Source: Chryseobacterium sp. JUb7
Lineage (GTDB): Bacteria > Bacteroidota > Bacteroidia > Flavobacteriales > Weeksellaceae
DNA: 64,000 bases
Direction of reading: 5' to 3'
Assembly (NCBI RefSeq): GCF_024806495.1
Contig: NZ_JANUFF010000016.1
Location: 1-64,000 of the forward strand
Shown here: piece by piece, positions 53,001-61,585 of the stretch
Layout of the letters: each line of letters opens with the position of its first letter
Position numbering within the stretch: position 1 is the first letter of the stretch
Translations under genes and position numbers: made by a program
Notes under the pieces: generated by a model
Databases searched by the model: none
Told to the model about the DNA's origin: nothing
The model's input: only the letters and a program-made list of their open reading frames with translations

Positions 53001-53031
53001 TATCTTGTCAGGAGTTGACATCACTTTTTAA
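50017..53031 (+). CDS. susC: SusC-family TonB-dependent transporter
   Basis: 1004 residues. Outer-membrane barrel importing oligosaccharides with its SusD partner. Signal peptide (cleavage near AMAQ), then almost directly the plug with EVVLVGYTKVSKKDVTNSVASVKAD, VQVSLSEGSPGADVDIVIRGGNSITG, PLYIVDGV and ASSTNIYGARGANGVVLITTKGG. The 80-residue carboxypeptidase-like domain usual before the SusC plug is missing. C-terminal barrel strand ends in F (FILSGVDITF). Substrate is inferred from the pectinase genes downstream. Confidence 0.93.
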   Translation: MDKKVHSIKWLYLTVFLLPVLAMAQEKEPKKETEKNIDEVVLVGYTKVSKKDVTNSVASVKADAIKDMPSTNAAEAIQGRMAGVQVSLSEGSPGADVDIVIRGGNSITGSNAPLYIVDGVQMDNALSILSPKEIESIEVLKDASSTNIYGARGANGVVLITTKGGRKRAKTSINYNGFLGVRKIQNTIDVLDPYQFVLYQYELYNKGGVQTDMDAFVARYGTYDKIEDYKKVKKRDWQDEVFGREAFNFTHNLSVTGGSDNSSFSLSLNNVQEDGIMIGSGFKRNMANFKYDYEISKKLNMTLNARYSRQTIFGAGTSSTGSQSTNRLRNAVRYQPFEGGSAVDVDDFDPLFANETNLVNPILLANNEIKENGRNDLLLNGTLEYKISKDFTFRSVIGYVQRDEFINQFSGPITSVARQNNDQPVVLLNKSQTRRITNTNTLNYRKTFGNHKLDLLVGQEMVKTDGESLAMTIKWFPKSISAEEAFANIQSASPPGGLVQDAPRAGRNPDRLASFFGRANYIFKNKYILTASMRADGSSVFGPGNRWGYFPAASAAWKITEENFLKGNKTVSELKLRLGYGLSGNNRIGSFLYDTFFTTSSDYGYAFGTNVTPGATTGNILANKNVKWESATSKNIGLDFGLFKGRVYGALDLYQTDTKDLLLLAQIPKTTGYEYQYQNSGSTTNKGIEFSVGSTIISNDNFTWKMDANISSNRNTIKSLGDNASPSSFSYLYPSGWQNSLNDFLVQVGKPVGTFWGYVTAGRYEVSDFDYNAATQVYTLKAGIPSSAAAANGAKLVQPGDLKLQDLNGDGVIDNKDMTDLGNAQPKFYGGFSQTFRYRNWDMSLLFNFSVGNKVYNANKIEYSTQYLYKDNNMLAEVADRWRWFDDAGQKVNDPTALAALNANTTGWTPPAGAYFLHSYAIEDGSFLRLNNVTIGYSLGKEFTKQLGLSNFRLYFTMNNVFTITGYSGYDPEANTRRNPLTPGVDYAAYPRSRFILSGVDITF

Positions 53032-53042
53032 ACCCTAATATT

Positions 53043-54866
53043 ATGAAGAAGAATAAATTTTTAGCTATAGTATTTTCCATTGCAGGATTAATAACTTTAA
53101 ATTCATGCGACCAATATCTGGATGTGGAAAGCTTATCCAATACCGCAGAAGCACAACAATTCGATTCTGCTTCCGACACTTTCTCTGCCTTGGTTGGTGT
53201 TTACAACGCCACTATGGGTGATAATACCTATGGTCAGAGAATGAATCTTATCCTTACCCAATCCGGAGATGATTTAAGAACTTCCGGAGACTATAATGCC
53301 AATGACAGACGAGGGATCAGTTGTTTTGGAGCAATACCTACCAATACAGAACTTTTAAGACCTTTTTTGGATACCTATGCTGGTATTGAGAGAGCCAACC
53401 TTGTTATTAAAAATATTCCGCTTTCGCCAGTTTATAAAACAGGTTCTGAAGCAGATAAAAAATTAATGGACAGATATCTGGGTGAAGCTTTAACACTGAG
53501 AGCTCAATTCTATTCTGATCTTATCAAAAACTGGGGCGATGTACCTTTTCAGGATGTACCGTCAGCAGATCTTCCTGATTTATATCTTCCAAAAACGGAC
53601 AGAGACATTATCTACGAAAAAATTCTCGATGATTTATTAAAAGCAGAAAGCCTTGTTCCGTGGAGATCTGAAGGAGCAACAACAGCACAAAGAATTTCGA
53701 AAGGTGCCGTGAAAGGATTAAGAGCCAGAATCGCATTGGCAAGAGCCGGATATTCATTAAGAAGAGCTCCTCAGCAAATGCTACAGGGATCCAATCCTCA
53801 AAAATATTATCAGATCGCTTATGATGAATGTAAAGATATCATCAATTCCGGGCAGCATCAGCTAAACCCTAGCTATGAAGGATTATTCAGATCATTACAT
53901 ACTAATTCTCAAGATGCAACAAACGAGGTTATTTATGCGATCGGAGCATTCGGAGGAAACTCTAGAACCGACAGTAAGATTGGTTACTACAATGGGTTAA
54001 GGCATGATGATACAGACTGGAAATCTTCAGGAGGAATCAGCGCTATCCCAACCTATTTTTATGAATTCAGCAAATATGATGTAAGAAGAGACATCAATGT
54101 TGCGATCTTCAGAGTAAATACAACAAAACAGGAGGAACTGCAGACATCTATCAACTGGAATGATGGTAAATTCAGAAAATCATGGTCAAATATTACCGGA
54201 ACTTCACAAAACCTTGGTATCGACTGGCCTTTATTAAGATATTCGGATATCCTGCTCATGTTTGCTGAAGCAGATAATGAACTTCATAATGGTCCTTCTG
54301 CAGATGCCATTAACGCTGTAATGTCGGTAAAACAAAGAGCTTACACCGGTAATCTTGGACAGGTGGGAACTATACCTACAGATAAAACAGGATTCTTTAA
54401 TTATCTTGTGAAAGAAAGACAGCTAGAATTTGGTGGAGAAGGACTTAGAAAATATGATCTTATCCGATGGAATTTATTAGAAACTAAAATTAATGAAACA
54501 AGAGCTAAGCTTACCCAATTCATGAATGGTACAGGAGCTTACGCCAATGTGCCGGAATATATTTTCTATAAGAAAGTAGCATATGACAAAACAAAAACGG
54601 CTCAACAGAATATTTCAGATATAGATTTCTACACAGCAACCGGTGTTGCAAAAGCAGATATTTTCTATACTCCGAACCAAAGTGTGGCAACACCTTCCGG
54701 CTATACAAAAGTAAACTGGAGACTGGCGATGACACAACCATACATCAGTGGTGATCCAATTAAGAGTTATGCCTACTATTTCCAGCCAAACAAGAGAGAA
54801 CTACTTCCATTGGCATTAGATGTTGTTAATTCCAATTACAATCTTACCCAAGATTACGGATACTAG
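53043..54866 (+). CDS. susD: SusD-family glycan-binding lipoprotein
   Basis: 607 residues. Signal peptide and lipobox ending LNSC (Cys22), so it is surface lipoprotein in this phylum. The SusD fold is indicated by the N-terminal QYLDVESL, repeated TPR-like helices with RGLRARIALARAGYSL-like text, and the family segment LLRYSDILLMFAEADNE with RQLEFGGEGLRKYDLIRWN. It forms the lid over SusC and follows it by 11 bases. Confidence 0.92.
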   Translation: MKKNKFLAIVFSIAGLITLNSCDQYLDVESLSNTAEAQQFDSASDTFSALVGVYNATMGDNTYGQRMNLILTQSGDDLRTSGDYNANDRRGISCFGAIPTNTELLRPFLDTYAGIERANLVIKNIPLSPVYKTGSEADKKLMDRYLGEALTLRAQFYSDLIKNWGDVPFQDVPSADLPDLYLPKTDRDIIYEKILDDLLKAESLVPWRSEGATTAQRISKGAVKGLRARIALARAGYSLRRAPQQMLQGSNPQKYYQIAYDECKDIINSGQHQLNPSYEGLFRSLHTNSQDATNEVIYAIGAFGGNSRTDSKIGYYNGLRHDDTDWKSSGGISAIPTYFYEFSKYDVRRDINVAIFRVNTTKQEELQTSINWNDGKFRKSWSNITGTSQNLGIDWPLLRYSDILLMFAEADNELHNGPSADAINAVMSVKQRAYTGNLGQVGTIPTDKTGFFNYLVKERQLEFGGEGLRKYDLIRWNLLETKINETRAKLTQFMNGTGAYANVPEYIFYKKVAYDKTKTAQQNISDIDFYTATGVAKADIFYTPNQSVATPSGYTKVNWRLAMTQPYISGDPIKSYAYYFQPNKRELLPLALDVVNSNYNLTQDYGY

Positions 54867-54893
54867 AAATTAAAAGTACATTCATATCAAGTT

Positions 54894-54932
54894 AAAAATA
54901 CAGGCTTAGCCCTAGGTTAAGTCTGTATTTTA
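54894..54932 (+). terminator. Hairpin after susD
   Basis: AAAATACAG(G)CTTA pairs with TTAAG(T)CTGTATTTT around a CCTAG-containing loop and is flanked by A/T-runs. It may attenuate readthrough from susCD into the enzyme genes, giving different expression levels. Confidence 0.65.
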
Positions 54933-54949
54933 AATCAAATTAAAACTTT

Positions 54950-55972
54950 ATGAAAGCTCCTCTGATTTATAAAAATTTTAAACTTTTTTCCATATTCTCA
55001 ATACTGCTGTTAAGTCTTCTTTCTTTTAAAACTGCTGATAAAACGATCGTGGTTTCAAAAGACGGAAAAGGCAACTTTACCACAGTACAACAAGCGATTG
55101 ATGCTATTGAAAACGGTTCTTCAACAAGAACAAAAATTTTAATTAAAGCAGGAACTTACAAAGAAAAAATTACCATTCCCGAAACCAAAGGAGCGATTGT
55201 TTTGGAAGGAGAAAATTCTCAAAACACCATCATCACTTATGATGATTTTGCTTCAAAAAAGAATTCAGAAGGAAAAGATATCGGAACTACAGGTTCTTCA
55301 ACCATTTTCATTTATTCTAATGATTTTACAGCCAAAAATATTTCATTTGAAAACAGTTCAGGAAGAGTTGGACAAGCCGTTGCAGTATTGACTTCAGGCG
55401 ACAGAATAGCTTTTGAAAACTGCAGGTTCCTAGGAAATCAGGATACTTTATATTTAAAAGGGGTTCAGGATTCTCCGGATAAAACAAAATCGTCAAGAAA
55501 TTATTTTAAAAACTGTTACATCGAAGGGACCACCGACTATATTTTCGGAGCCGGAACCGCTGTTTTTGAAAACTGTACGATTTATTCCAAAGAAACGGCA
55601 AGTTACGTTACGGCCGCTTCTACCCCACAGGAAAACGAGTTTGGATTTGTTTTTATTAATTCTAAAATTATCGGTAATGCCAAAGAAAATTCGGTGTATC
55701 TAGGAAGACCCTGGAGACCTTTTGCAAAAACCGTTTATATCGATTGTGAAATCAATTCAAGCATAAAAACAGAAGGCTGGCACAACTGGAACAAACCTGA
55801 TGCAGAAAAAACCACTTTCTACGGAGAGTTTAATTCAAAAGGTTCTGGAGCGAATGCAACAAAAAGAGTTTCATGGTCACATCAGCTAACAAAAGTAGAA
55901 AGAAAAAAGTACACCCTAAATAATATTCTTAAAGGAAAAGACAACTGGAATCCATTGAAAAGTTTGAAATAA
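54950..55972 (+). CDS. Pectinesterase
   Basis: 340 residues, carbohydrate esterase family 8. Removes methyl groups from homogalacturonan, which opens it to lyases. Signal peptide at 1-28, then right-handed beta-helix with FTTVQQAIDAI, GQAVAV, FLGNQDTLY (catalytic Asp), GTTDYIFGAGTAVFENC (second Asp) and LGRPWRPFAKTV (Arg and Trp of the substrate site). First enzyme gene after the susD hairpin. Confidence 0.9.
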   Translation: MKAPLIYKNFKLFSIFSILLLSLLSFKTADKTIVVSKDGKGNFTTVQQAIDAIENGSSTRTKILIKAGTYKEKITIPETKGAIVLEGENSQNTIITYDDFASKKNSEGKDIGTTGSSTIFIYSNDFTAKNISFENSSGRVGQAVAVLTSGDRIAFENCRFLGNQDTLYLKGVQDSPDKTKSSRNYFKNCYIEGTTDYIFGAGTAVFENCTIYSKETASYVTAASTPQENEFGFVFINSKIIGNAKENSVYLGRPWRPFAKTVYIDCEINSSIKTEGWHNWNKPDAEKTTFYGEFNSKGSGANATKRVSWSHQLTKVERKKYTLNNILKGKDNWNPLKSLK

Positions 55973-56004
55973 ATTAAATCAAAAAACACCAAGAATTTTC
56001 AATC

Positions 56005-57414
56005 ATGAAAAAACACTTCAAAAAGCTCTTTACAATAGGAATTTTATTCGGTATTACACTGAGTAATGCTCAAAATGTGTTGAGTTTTCCTGGTGCCGAA
56101 GGTTTCGGAAGATATACAACAGGTGGTCGTAGCGGAAAGGTTTATTTTGTGACAAAATTAACGGATGACGGTTCAGAAGGTACATTAAGATATGCTTTAG
56201 ATCAAAAAGGACCGAGATATATTGTGTTTAAAACAGGTGGAACCATTTATTTGGAGTCTCCTTTAAAAATAAAAGAAGGCGACGTTACCATTGCAGGACA
56301 AACTGCTCCCGGCGACGGAATTACCATTGCTAATTATGAAACTTTTGTTGGCGCAGATAATGTGGTTATACGTTACATGCGTTTCAGGATGGGCGATCAG
56401 AAAAATTTTGAAGGTGATGCATTAGGCGCAAGATTTATCAAAAATTTAATGGTGGATCATTGTTCGATGAGCTGGTCTACCGATGAGACGGTTTCCATTT
56501 ATGTCAATGAAAACACAACGCTTCAATGGTGTGTGATTGCTGAAAGTTTAAGAAATTCTGTTCATCAGAAGGGCGCTCACGGTTACGGTGGAATTGCTGG
56601 CGGAAAATTCGCAAGTTTTCATCATAATATCTATGCGCATCATGACAGCAGAAATCCAAGATTGGGCGAATATGCGGGAAGTAAATTTGCTTTGACCGAT
56701 CTTACCGATTTCAGAAACAATGTGATCTACAATTGGGGGCACAACAATGTCTACGGCGGCGAAGGAATGAATGTGAATATTGTGAATAATTACTACAAAC
56801 CGGGACCTGCAACCATGACCAAACAACGAATTGTAGCCATTGATAAAAATGAAAAATCTGAAACTGAAGTTTACAATATCTGGGGAAAATATTACATCAA
56901 CGGAAATGTAATGGAAGGAAATGCTGAAATATCAAAAGACAATTGGACGCAGGGTGTTTTTGCCCAAATGAAACCTTCATATAATTTAACAGTTAAAGAT
57001 AAAAACGAAATAAAAATCAATCAGCCTCACGATATTCAGAATAATGTAAGAACAGATACTCCTAAAGAGGCTTATGATAAAATTTTACAGGTCGGAGGAG
57101 CCAGTTTGGTAAGAGATGCAATCGATTTACATGTTTTAAAAGATGTAAAAAATGGAAGTTTCACTTACAACGGTTCAAAAGGCAGTACCAACGGAATCAT
57201 CGATTCTCAGAAAGATGTTGGCGGATTCCCAAATTTAAAAACCGGAAAATCTCTACCCGATTCAGATAATGACGGAATGCCTGATGAATGGGAAATAAAA
57301 AATGGTTTAAATCCAAAATTTGCTGATGCCAACGGGAGAGATTTAGATAAAAATTACGATAATATTGAAGTGTATTTTAATGATATTGTTAAAAAAATAA
57401 CCGAAAAACAATAA
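56005..57414 (+). CDS. Pectate lyase, PL1-like
   Basis: 469 residues with a signal peptide (cleavage near SNAQ). Opens FPGAEGFGRYTTGGRSGKVYFVT, with GTLRYAL, IVFKTGGTIYL, TIAGQTAPGDGI, VDHCSMSWSTDE and the basic IYAHHDSRNPRLGEY. Cuts de-esterified pectin by beta-elimination to unsaturated products that feed KduI/KduD. The last 60 residues have a calcium-type SDNDGMPDEWEIKNGLNP module. Confidence 0.88.
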   Translation: MKKHFKKLFTIGILFGITLSNAQNVLSFPGAEGFGRYTTGGRSGKVYFVTKLTDDGSEGTLRYALDQKGPRYIVFKTGGTIYLESPLKIKEGDVTIAGQTAPGDGITIANYETFVGADNVVIRYMRFRMGDQKNFEGDALGARFIKNLMVDHCSMSWSTDETVSIYVNENTTLQWCVIAESLRNSVHQKGAHGYGGIAGGKFASFHHNIYAHHDSRNPRLGEYAGSKFALTDLTDFRNNVIYNWGHNNVYGGEGMNVNIVNNYYKPGPATMTKQRIVAIDKNEKSETEVYNIWGKYYINGNVMEGNAEISKDNWTQGVFAQMKPSYNLTVKDKNEIKINQPHDIQNNVRTDTPKEAYDKILQVGGASLVRDAIDLHVLKDVKNGSFTYNGSKGSTNGIIDSQKDVGGFPNLKTGKSLPDSDNDGMPDEWEIKNGLNPKFADANGRDLDKNYDNIEVYFNDIVKKITEKQ

Positions 57415-57454
57415 GTAATAATCATGAAAACTCTTTGTTAAAAAAGGTTATCCA

Positions 57455-58462
57455 ATGAAAAATAGTATGAAACTTAATTTGTTTAAAATATTAGCTGCAG
57501 GAGTATTATTATCTTCAAATTTTTCAGCGCAGACTTCTGTGATTGAAACGATTAAAAAGAACCCGAAAGTACCTTTTTCTTACGCAGAACTTTCTGTAAA
57601 AGAAGGTGGAAAATGGGAAGGCAATAAATACATTGGCGGAACGTTCAAAAATGTTCAGGAAATTACCCTTCCTGAATCTCATACCGACCATTCCAGCTAC
57701 ATCAGATATGAAGGTATCGGGCTGGAAAACAATCAGATTGGCTATAGATTATATCTGGACTGGAGAAATGCAACAGATATTTTCGGTAAAAAAGTAAATA
57801 CGCTCGTTTTACCGGAAGTCGGGCAGGACGGTTTTGAATCGTATCACCACGATGCGCCTTGGGGACAGGATATTTTAAAATCCGGCCGTACCATTGGTGT
57901 TGGTTCTTACGGACGATATGATGAGCAGAATGATTTTGTTGAAACTTTTAAAATCGTGAAAAATACGACGGCAAAAGTTATTAATGAAAAAGATCAGTCT
58001 TATGCAACTATTGATTATAAAGGCTGGAAAACCTGGGGCGATGCCATCGATTTACAGTCAAAACTGACGATTTTCAACAAAGACCGTTTTGTAAAAGTAG
58101 ATTTGAATTTGAGTAATACCATTTCAGGTTTATGCACCGGAATTGTTGCCATTAAAAATATTCCTTTAAAACAGGGAATCAGTAAAAATAAAAAATGGGC
58201 TTACATTGCCACTTACGGTCAGCAGACTTTAGCCAAAAAAGAAGATAATCTGGGAATGGTCATCTTCTACCCTCTTGAAAACTTTGATAAATACGTAATG
58301 ACAAAATCTACTCATACCGTAGTTTTTAAGAAAACAAAGAAGGTATCGTATTATTTTATGGGAGCCTGGTCTCAGGAACCCAACGGCTTAACAACAGAAG
58401 AATCTTTCTACCAGGACTTGGATAAAAAATTAGAAATTTTAGATAAAAATAATCAACTTTAA
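57455..58462 (+). CDS. DUF4861 family protein
   Basis: 335 residues with a signal peptide (core LFKILAAGVLLSS, cleavage near FSAQ). DUF4861 proteins recur in pectin and rhamnogalacturonan loci; enzymatic function is not established to my knowledge. Conserved-looking text includes GYRLYLDWRNATDIFGK, YHHDAPWGQDILKSG and GVGSYG. Its stop overlaps the next start (TAATG), so it is translated together with the GH105 gene. A second ATG lies four codons in. Confidence 0.8.
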   Translation: MKNSMKLNLFKILAAGVLLSSNFSAQTSVIETIKKNPKVPFSYAELSVKEGGKWEGNKYIGGTFKNVQEITLPESHTDHSSYIRYEGIGLENNQIGYRLYLDWRNATDIFGKKVNTLVLPEVGQDGFESYHHDAPWGQDILKSGRTIGVGSYGRYDEQNDFVETFKIVKNTTAKVINEKDQSYATIDYKGWKTWGDAIDLQSKLTIFNKDRFVKVDLNLSNTISGLCTGIVAIKNIPLKQGISKNKKWAYIATYGQQTLAKKEDNLGMVIFYPLENFDKYVMTKSTHTVVFKKTKKVSYYFMGAWSQEPNGLTTEESFYQDLDKKLEILDKNNQL

Positions 58463-59733
58463 TGTTTAAAATCATGAATTTCATTAATAATAAAATAAAA
58501 GCATACGCAGTTGCCATTTTAGGTTCAGGAATGTTCCTTGCTTGTGCTCAAACTAAAAATGCAACCGCTGCAAAATCTTCAATTGAAAATTCAAAATCAG
58601 GCAAAGTGATTCCTGCTAATCTGAAATGGTCAGAAAGAATGCTGCTTTCCGAAATGCACAGATTTCCGGAAGCCTGGATGCTGGATTTCAGTAAAAGTCC
58701 GAAATGGACTTATCCTTCTGCCATTGTTTTGGATGGTGCTGAAAAGGTATACGCAAAAACAGGTAAAAAAGAATATTACGACTATATCAACGGTTTTGGT
58801 GAAGACCTGATTAAAGAGGACGGAACTATTCTTACTTATGACATTTCCAAATATAATATCGATATGCTCAACAGCGGAAATGTTCTTCTTTATTTGTATG
58901 AAAAAGAGAAAAAAGAGAAATACCTGAAGGCACTTCAAACGCTACGTCTGCAAATCGACGGACAGCCACGAACTAATGAAGGTTCTTTCTGGCATAAGAA
59001 AATATATCCATATCAAGTTTGGTTAGACGGATTGTATATGGGAATGCCTTTCTACACACATTATACAAAAGATTTCACCAAAGGCGCAGATGCTCAGAAA
59101 GCGTATGATGATATTGTTTTCCAGTTTGAATCTGTTCAAAAGCATATGTTAGACAAAAAAACCGGCCTTCTTTATCACGGTTGGGATGAAAGCAAAGAAC
59201 AGGCTTGGGCGAACAAAGAAACCGGACTTTCACCTAATTTCTGGGGAAGAGCCATGGGTTGGTACGGAATGGCGTTGGTAGATGTGTTAGATTATCTACC
59301 AAAAGATCATCCTGGAAGAGCAAAATTAATTTCTTATATAAAATCTTACGCCGATGCAGTGATTAAAGTTCAGGATAAAAAATCAGGACTTTGGTATCAG
59401 ATTATGGATAAACCTTTAGAAAAAGGGAATTATGAAGAAGCAACAGCATCATCAATGTTTGTTTATACCATCATTAAATCAGTTAATGAAGGCTATCTTC
59501 CAAAATCATACAAAGCTGCCGCAAAAAAAGGATACGATGGAATCATTAAAAATTTAATCACCGTTGACGAAAACGGAGTCGTAAACCTTAATAAATGTTG
59601 CGCCGTTGCCGGATTAGGCGGAAAACCTTACAGAGACGGTTCCTATGAATATTATGTAAACGAAGAAATACGTTCCAACGACGGAAAAGGAACAGGACCA
59701 TTCATTTTAGCAAGTTTAGAATTTGAAAAATAA
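58462..59733 (+). CDS. Unsaturated rhamnogalacturonyl hydrolase, GH88/GH105
   Basis: 423 residues, lipobox-like LACAQ near residue 28 suggesting a lipoprotein. Removes the 4,5-unsaturated uronate left by lyases. The alpha/alpha barrel shows WMLDFSKSPKWTYPSAIVLDG, NIDMLNSGNVLLYLY (catalytic-type Asp), YPYQVWLDGLYMGMPFY and WGRAMGWYGMALVDVLDYLP, all GH105 features. The start at 58462 overlaps the DUF4861 stop; an internal ATG four codons on (MNFINNK) is an alternative. Confidence 0.88.
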   Translation: MFKIMNFINNKIKAYAVAILGSGMFLACAQTKNATAAKSSIENSKSGKVIPANLKWSERMLLSEMHRFPEAWMLDFSKSPKWTYPSAIVLDGAEKVYAKTGKKEYYDYINGFGEDLIKEDGTILTYDISKYNIDMLNSGNVLLYLYEKEKKEKYLKALQTLRLQIDGQPRTNEGSFWHKKIYPYQVWLDGLYMGMPFYTHYTKDFTKGADAQKAYDDIVFQFESVQKHMLDKKTGLLYHGWDESKEQAWANKETGLSPNFWGRAMGWYGMALVDVLDYLPKDHPGRAKLISYIKSYADAVIKVQDKKSGLWYQIMDKPLEKGNYEEATASSMFVYTIIKSVNEGYLPKSYKAAAKKGYDGIIKNLITVDENGVVNLNKCCAVAGLGGKPYRDGSYEYYVNEEIRSNDGKGTGPFILASLEFEK

Positions 59734-59766
59734 GCTGTTAAGATACAAACTCAACCTTTGCTGATA

Positions 59767-61410
59767 ATGAAGACAAATAAAATTTTAAATATACTTTCAT
59801 TAACCATTTTCTCTATTGCATCAAGTTATATGGATGCACAGGAAAAAAACTACGTTTCGGAAGTCTGGACTGCCGATCAGGGGAAGAATTTCAGAAACCC
59901 TATCCTTTACGCAGATTATTCTGATCCGGACGCGATTCGTGTGGGTGAAGATTACTATATGACGGCATCAAGCTTTAATGAAGCTCCGGGCTTGCCCATT
60001 CTTCATTCAAAAGATATGGTCAACTGGAAATTGGTGAATTATGCCCTTCCGGATGTCCTTCCGAGCGAGCATTTTTCGACCCCAAAAAGAGGTGACGGTG
60101 TTTGGGCACCAAGCATCAGATTTCATAAAGGTGAATTCTATATTTATTGGGGTGACCCTGATTTCGGAATTTATATGGTGAAAACTAAAGATCCGTTGGG
60201 AGCTTGGGAAAAACCAGTTTTGGTGATGGAAGGAAAAGGCTTAATAGATTCCTGTCCGTTTTGGGATGAAGACGGAAATGCTTATCTAATTCACGGTTGG
60301 GCAGGAAGTCGCGCCGGAGTGAAGAGTATTTTAACGTTAAATAAAATGAATACTGAGGGAACAAAAGTTCTAGATAAAGGCGTTCATGTTTTCGATGGTC
60401 ACGATGCACATCCAACCGTTGAAGGCCCGAAAATGTATAAGAGAAACGGCTATTACTATATTTTTGCTCCCGCAGGTGGCGTGGCTACAGGCTGGCAATT
60501 GGTCTTAAGATCCAAAAATATTTACGGTCCTTACGAAGAGAAAGTTGTTCTTGAGCAAGGTTCAACAAAAATCAACGGACCTCATCAGGGCGCTTGGGTA
60601 GATACGCCTTCCGGAGAAGACTGGTTTTACCATTTTCAGGATGTGGATGCCGGCGGAAGAATTGTTCACCTGCAACCGATGAAATGGGAAAAAGACTGGC
60701 CAGTTATCGGAATCGACAATAATAAAAACGAAATCGGAGAACCTGTTTTAACCTATAAAAAACCAAACGTTGGGCAAATTTATCCAATTGTTACCCCTCC
60801 TGAAACGGACGAATTTGATGGCGAGAAATTAGGTTTGCAATGGCAATGGAGTGCCAACGAAAATATCGTTTGGTCATCCAAACTTCCGGGGCAAAAATTT
60901 TTAAGATTATTCTCCATAAAAGTTCCTGAAGGTGAAAAAAATCTTTGGAACGTTCCGAATTTATTAACTCAAAAATTCCCGGCTCCGAATTTTGCCGCGT
61001 CTACAAAGGTTAAATTAACGCCCGAAGATGCCAAAGAAGGAAAAACTGCAGGATTATTAGTAATGGGATTAGATCACGAGTCAATTGTGATTACTAATAA
61101 ACCCGACGGATTTTATCTTCAATTAAGAAGAGCCGAAAAAGCAGACAAAGGTGGTGAAGAAAAGGTTTTATTTGAAACAAAATTAAAAACAAACGAAGCC
61201 TATTTAAAAGTAAATGTAAACGAGCCAAATGGTTTATGTCAGTTCAGCTATAGTGAAAATGGAAAAGATTTCACAAAAGTAGGCGATGTTTTTCAGTCAA
61301 AACCCGGAAAATGGATTGGTGCTAAAGTTGGTTTATACAGTGTAAGCACAACCAAAGCGCCTCGCGGTGGATATGCGGATTTTGATTGGTTTAGGATAAC
61401 TAAAAATTAA
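59767..61410 (+). CDS. Glycoside hydrolase family 43 protein
   Basis: 547 residues from the ATG at 59767; a TTG nine bases upstream is less likely. Signal peptide (cleavage near MDAQ). Five-bladed propeller of GH43 with YSDPDAIRVGEDYYMTASSF (first catalytic Asp), DSCPFWDEDGNAYLIHG (second acid) and HPTVEGPKMYKRNGYYYIFAPAGG (Glu in EGP). The C-terminal 200 residues form a beta-sandwich typical of xylosidase/arabinofuranosidase subfamilies. It probably trims arabinose, xylose or galactose side chains of pectin. Confidence 0.88.
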   Translation: MKTNKILNILSLTIFSIASSYMDAQEKNYVSEVWTADQGKNFRNPILYADYSDPDAIRVGEDYYMTASSFNEAPGLPILHSKDMVNWKLVNYALPDVLPSEHFSTPKRGDGVWAPSIRFHKGEFYIYWGDPDFGIYMVKTKDPLGAWEKPVLVMEGKGLIDSCPFWDEDGNAYLIHGWAGSRAGVKSILTLNKMNTEGTKVLDKGVHVFDGHDAHPTVEGPKMYKRNGYYYIFAPAGGVATGWQLVLRSKNIYGPYEEKVVLEQGSTKINGPHQGAWVDTPSGEDWFYHFQDVDAGGRIVHLQPMKWEKDWPVIGIDNNKNEIGEPVLTYKKPNVGQIYPIVTPPETDEFDGEKLGLQWQWSANENIVWSSKLPGQKFLRLFSIKVPEGEKNLWNVPNLLTQKFPAPNFAASTKVKLTPEDAKEGKTAGLLVMGLDHESIVITNKPDGFYLQLRRAEKADKGGEEKVLFETKLKTNEAYLKVNVNEPNGLCQFSYSENGKDFTKVGDVFQSKPGKWIGAKVGLYSVSTTKAPRGGYADFDWFRITKN

Positions 61411-61417
61411 TTATTTC

Positions 61418-61518
61418 CCACAGATTACACAGATTTTCACGGATGATTGCGCATAGTTTTTAAAACTTATAAATAAAAATATTACATAAACATCTGTGAA
61501 AATCTGCGAGATCTGTGG
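61418..61518. repeat. Inverted repeat, CACAGATTACACAGATTTTC type
   Basis: CCACAGATTACACAGATTTT with a following CAC at the left pairs imperfectly with GTGAAAATCTGCGAGATCTG at the right across about 55 bases. Non-coding repeat between GH43 and GH28 genes; it may also reduce readthrough. Confidence 0.6.
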
Positions 61519-61585
61519 AAGAAAAAATAAATATTCGATTTTAAAATAAAATCAATAAAGAAAATTAAAACTCAGAAAAAATAAA

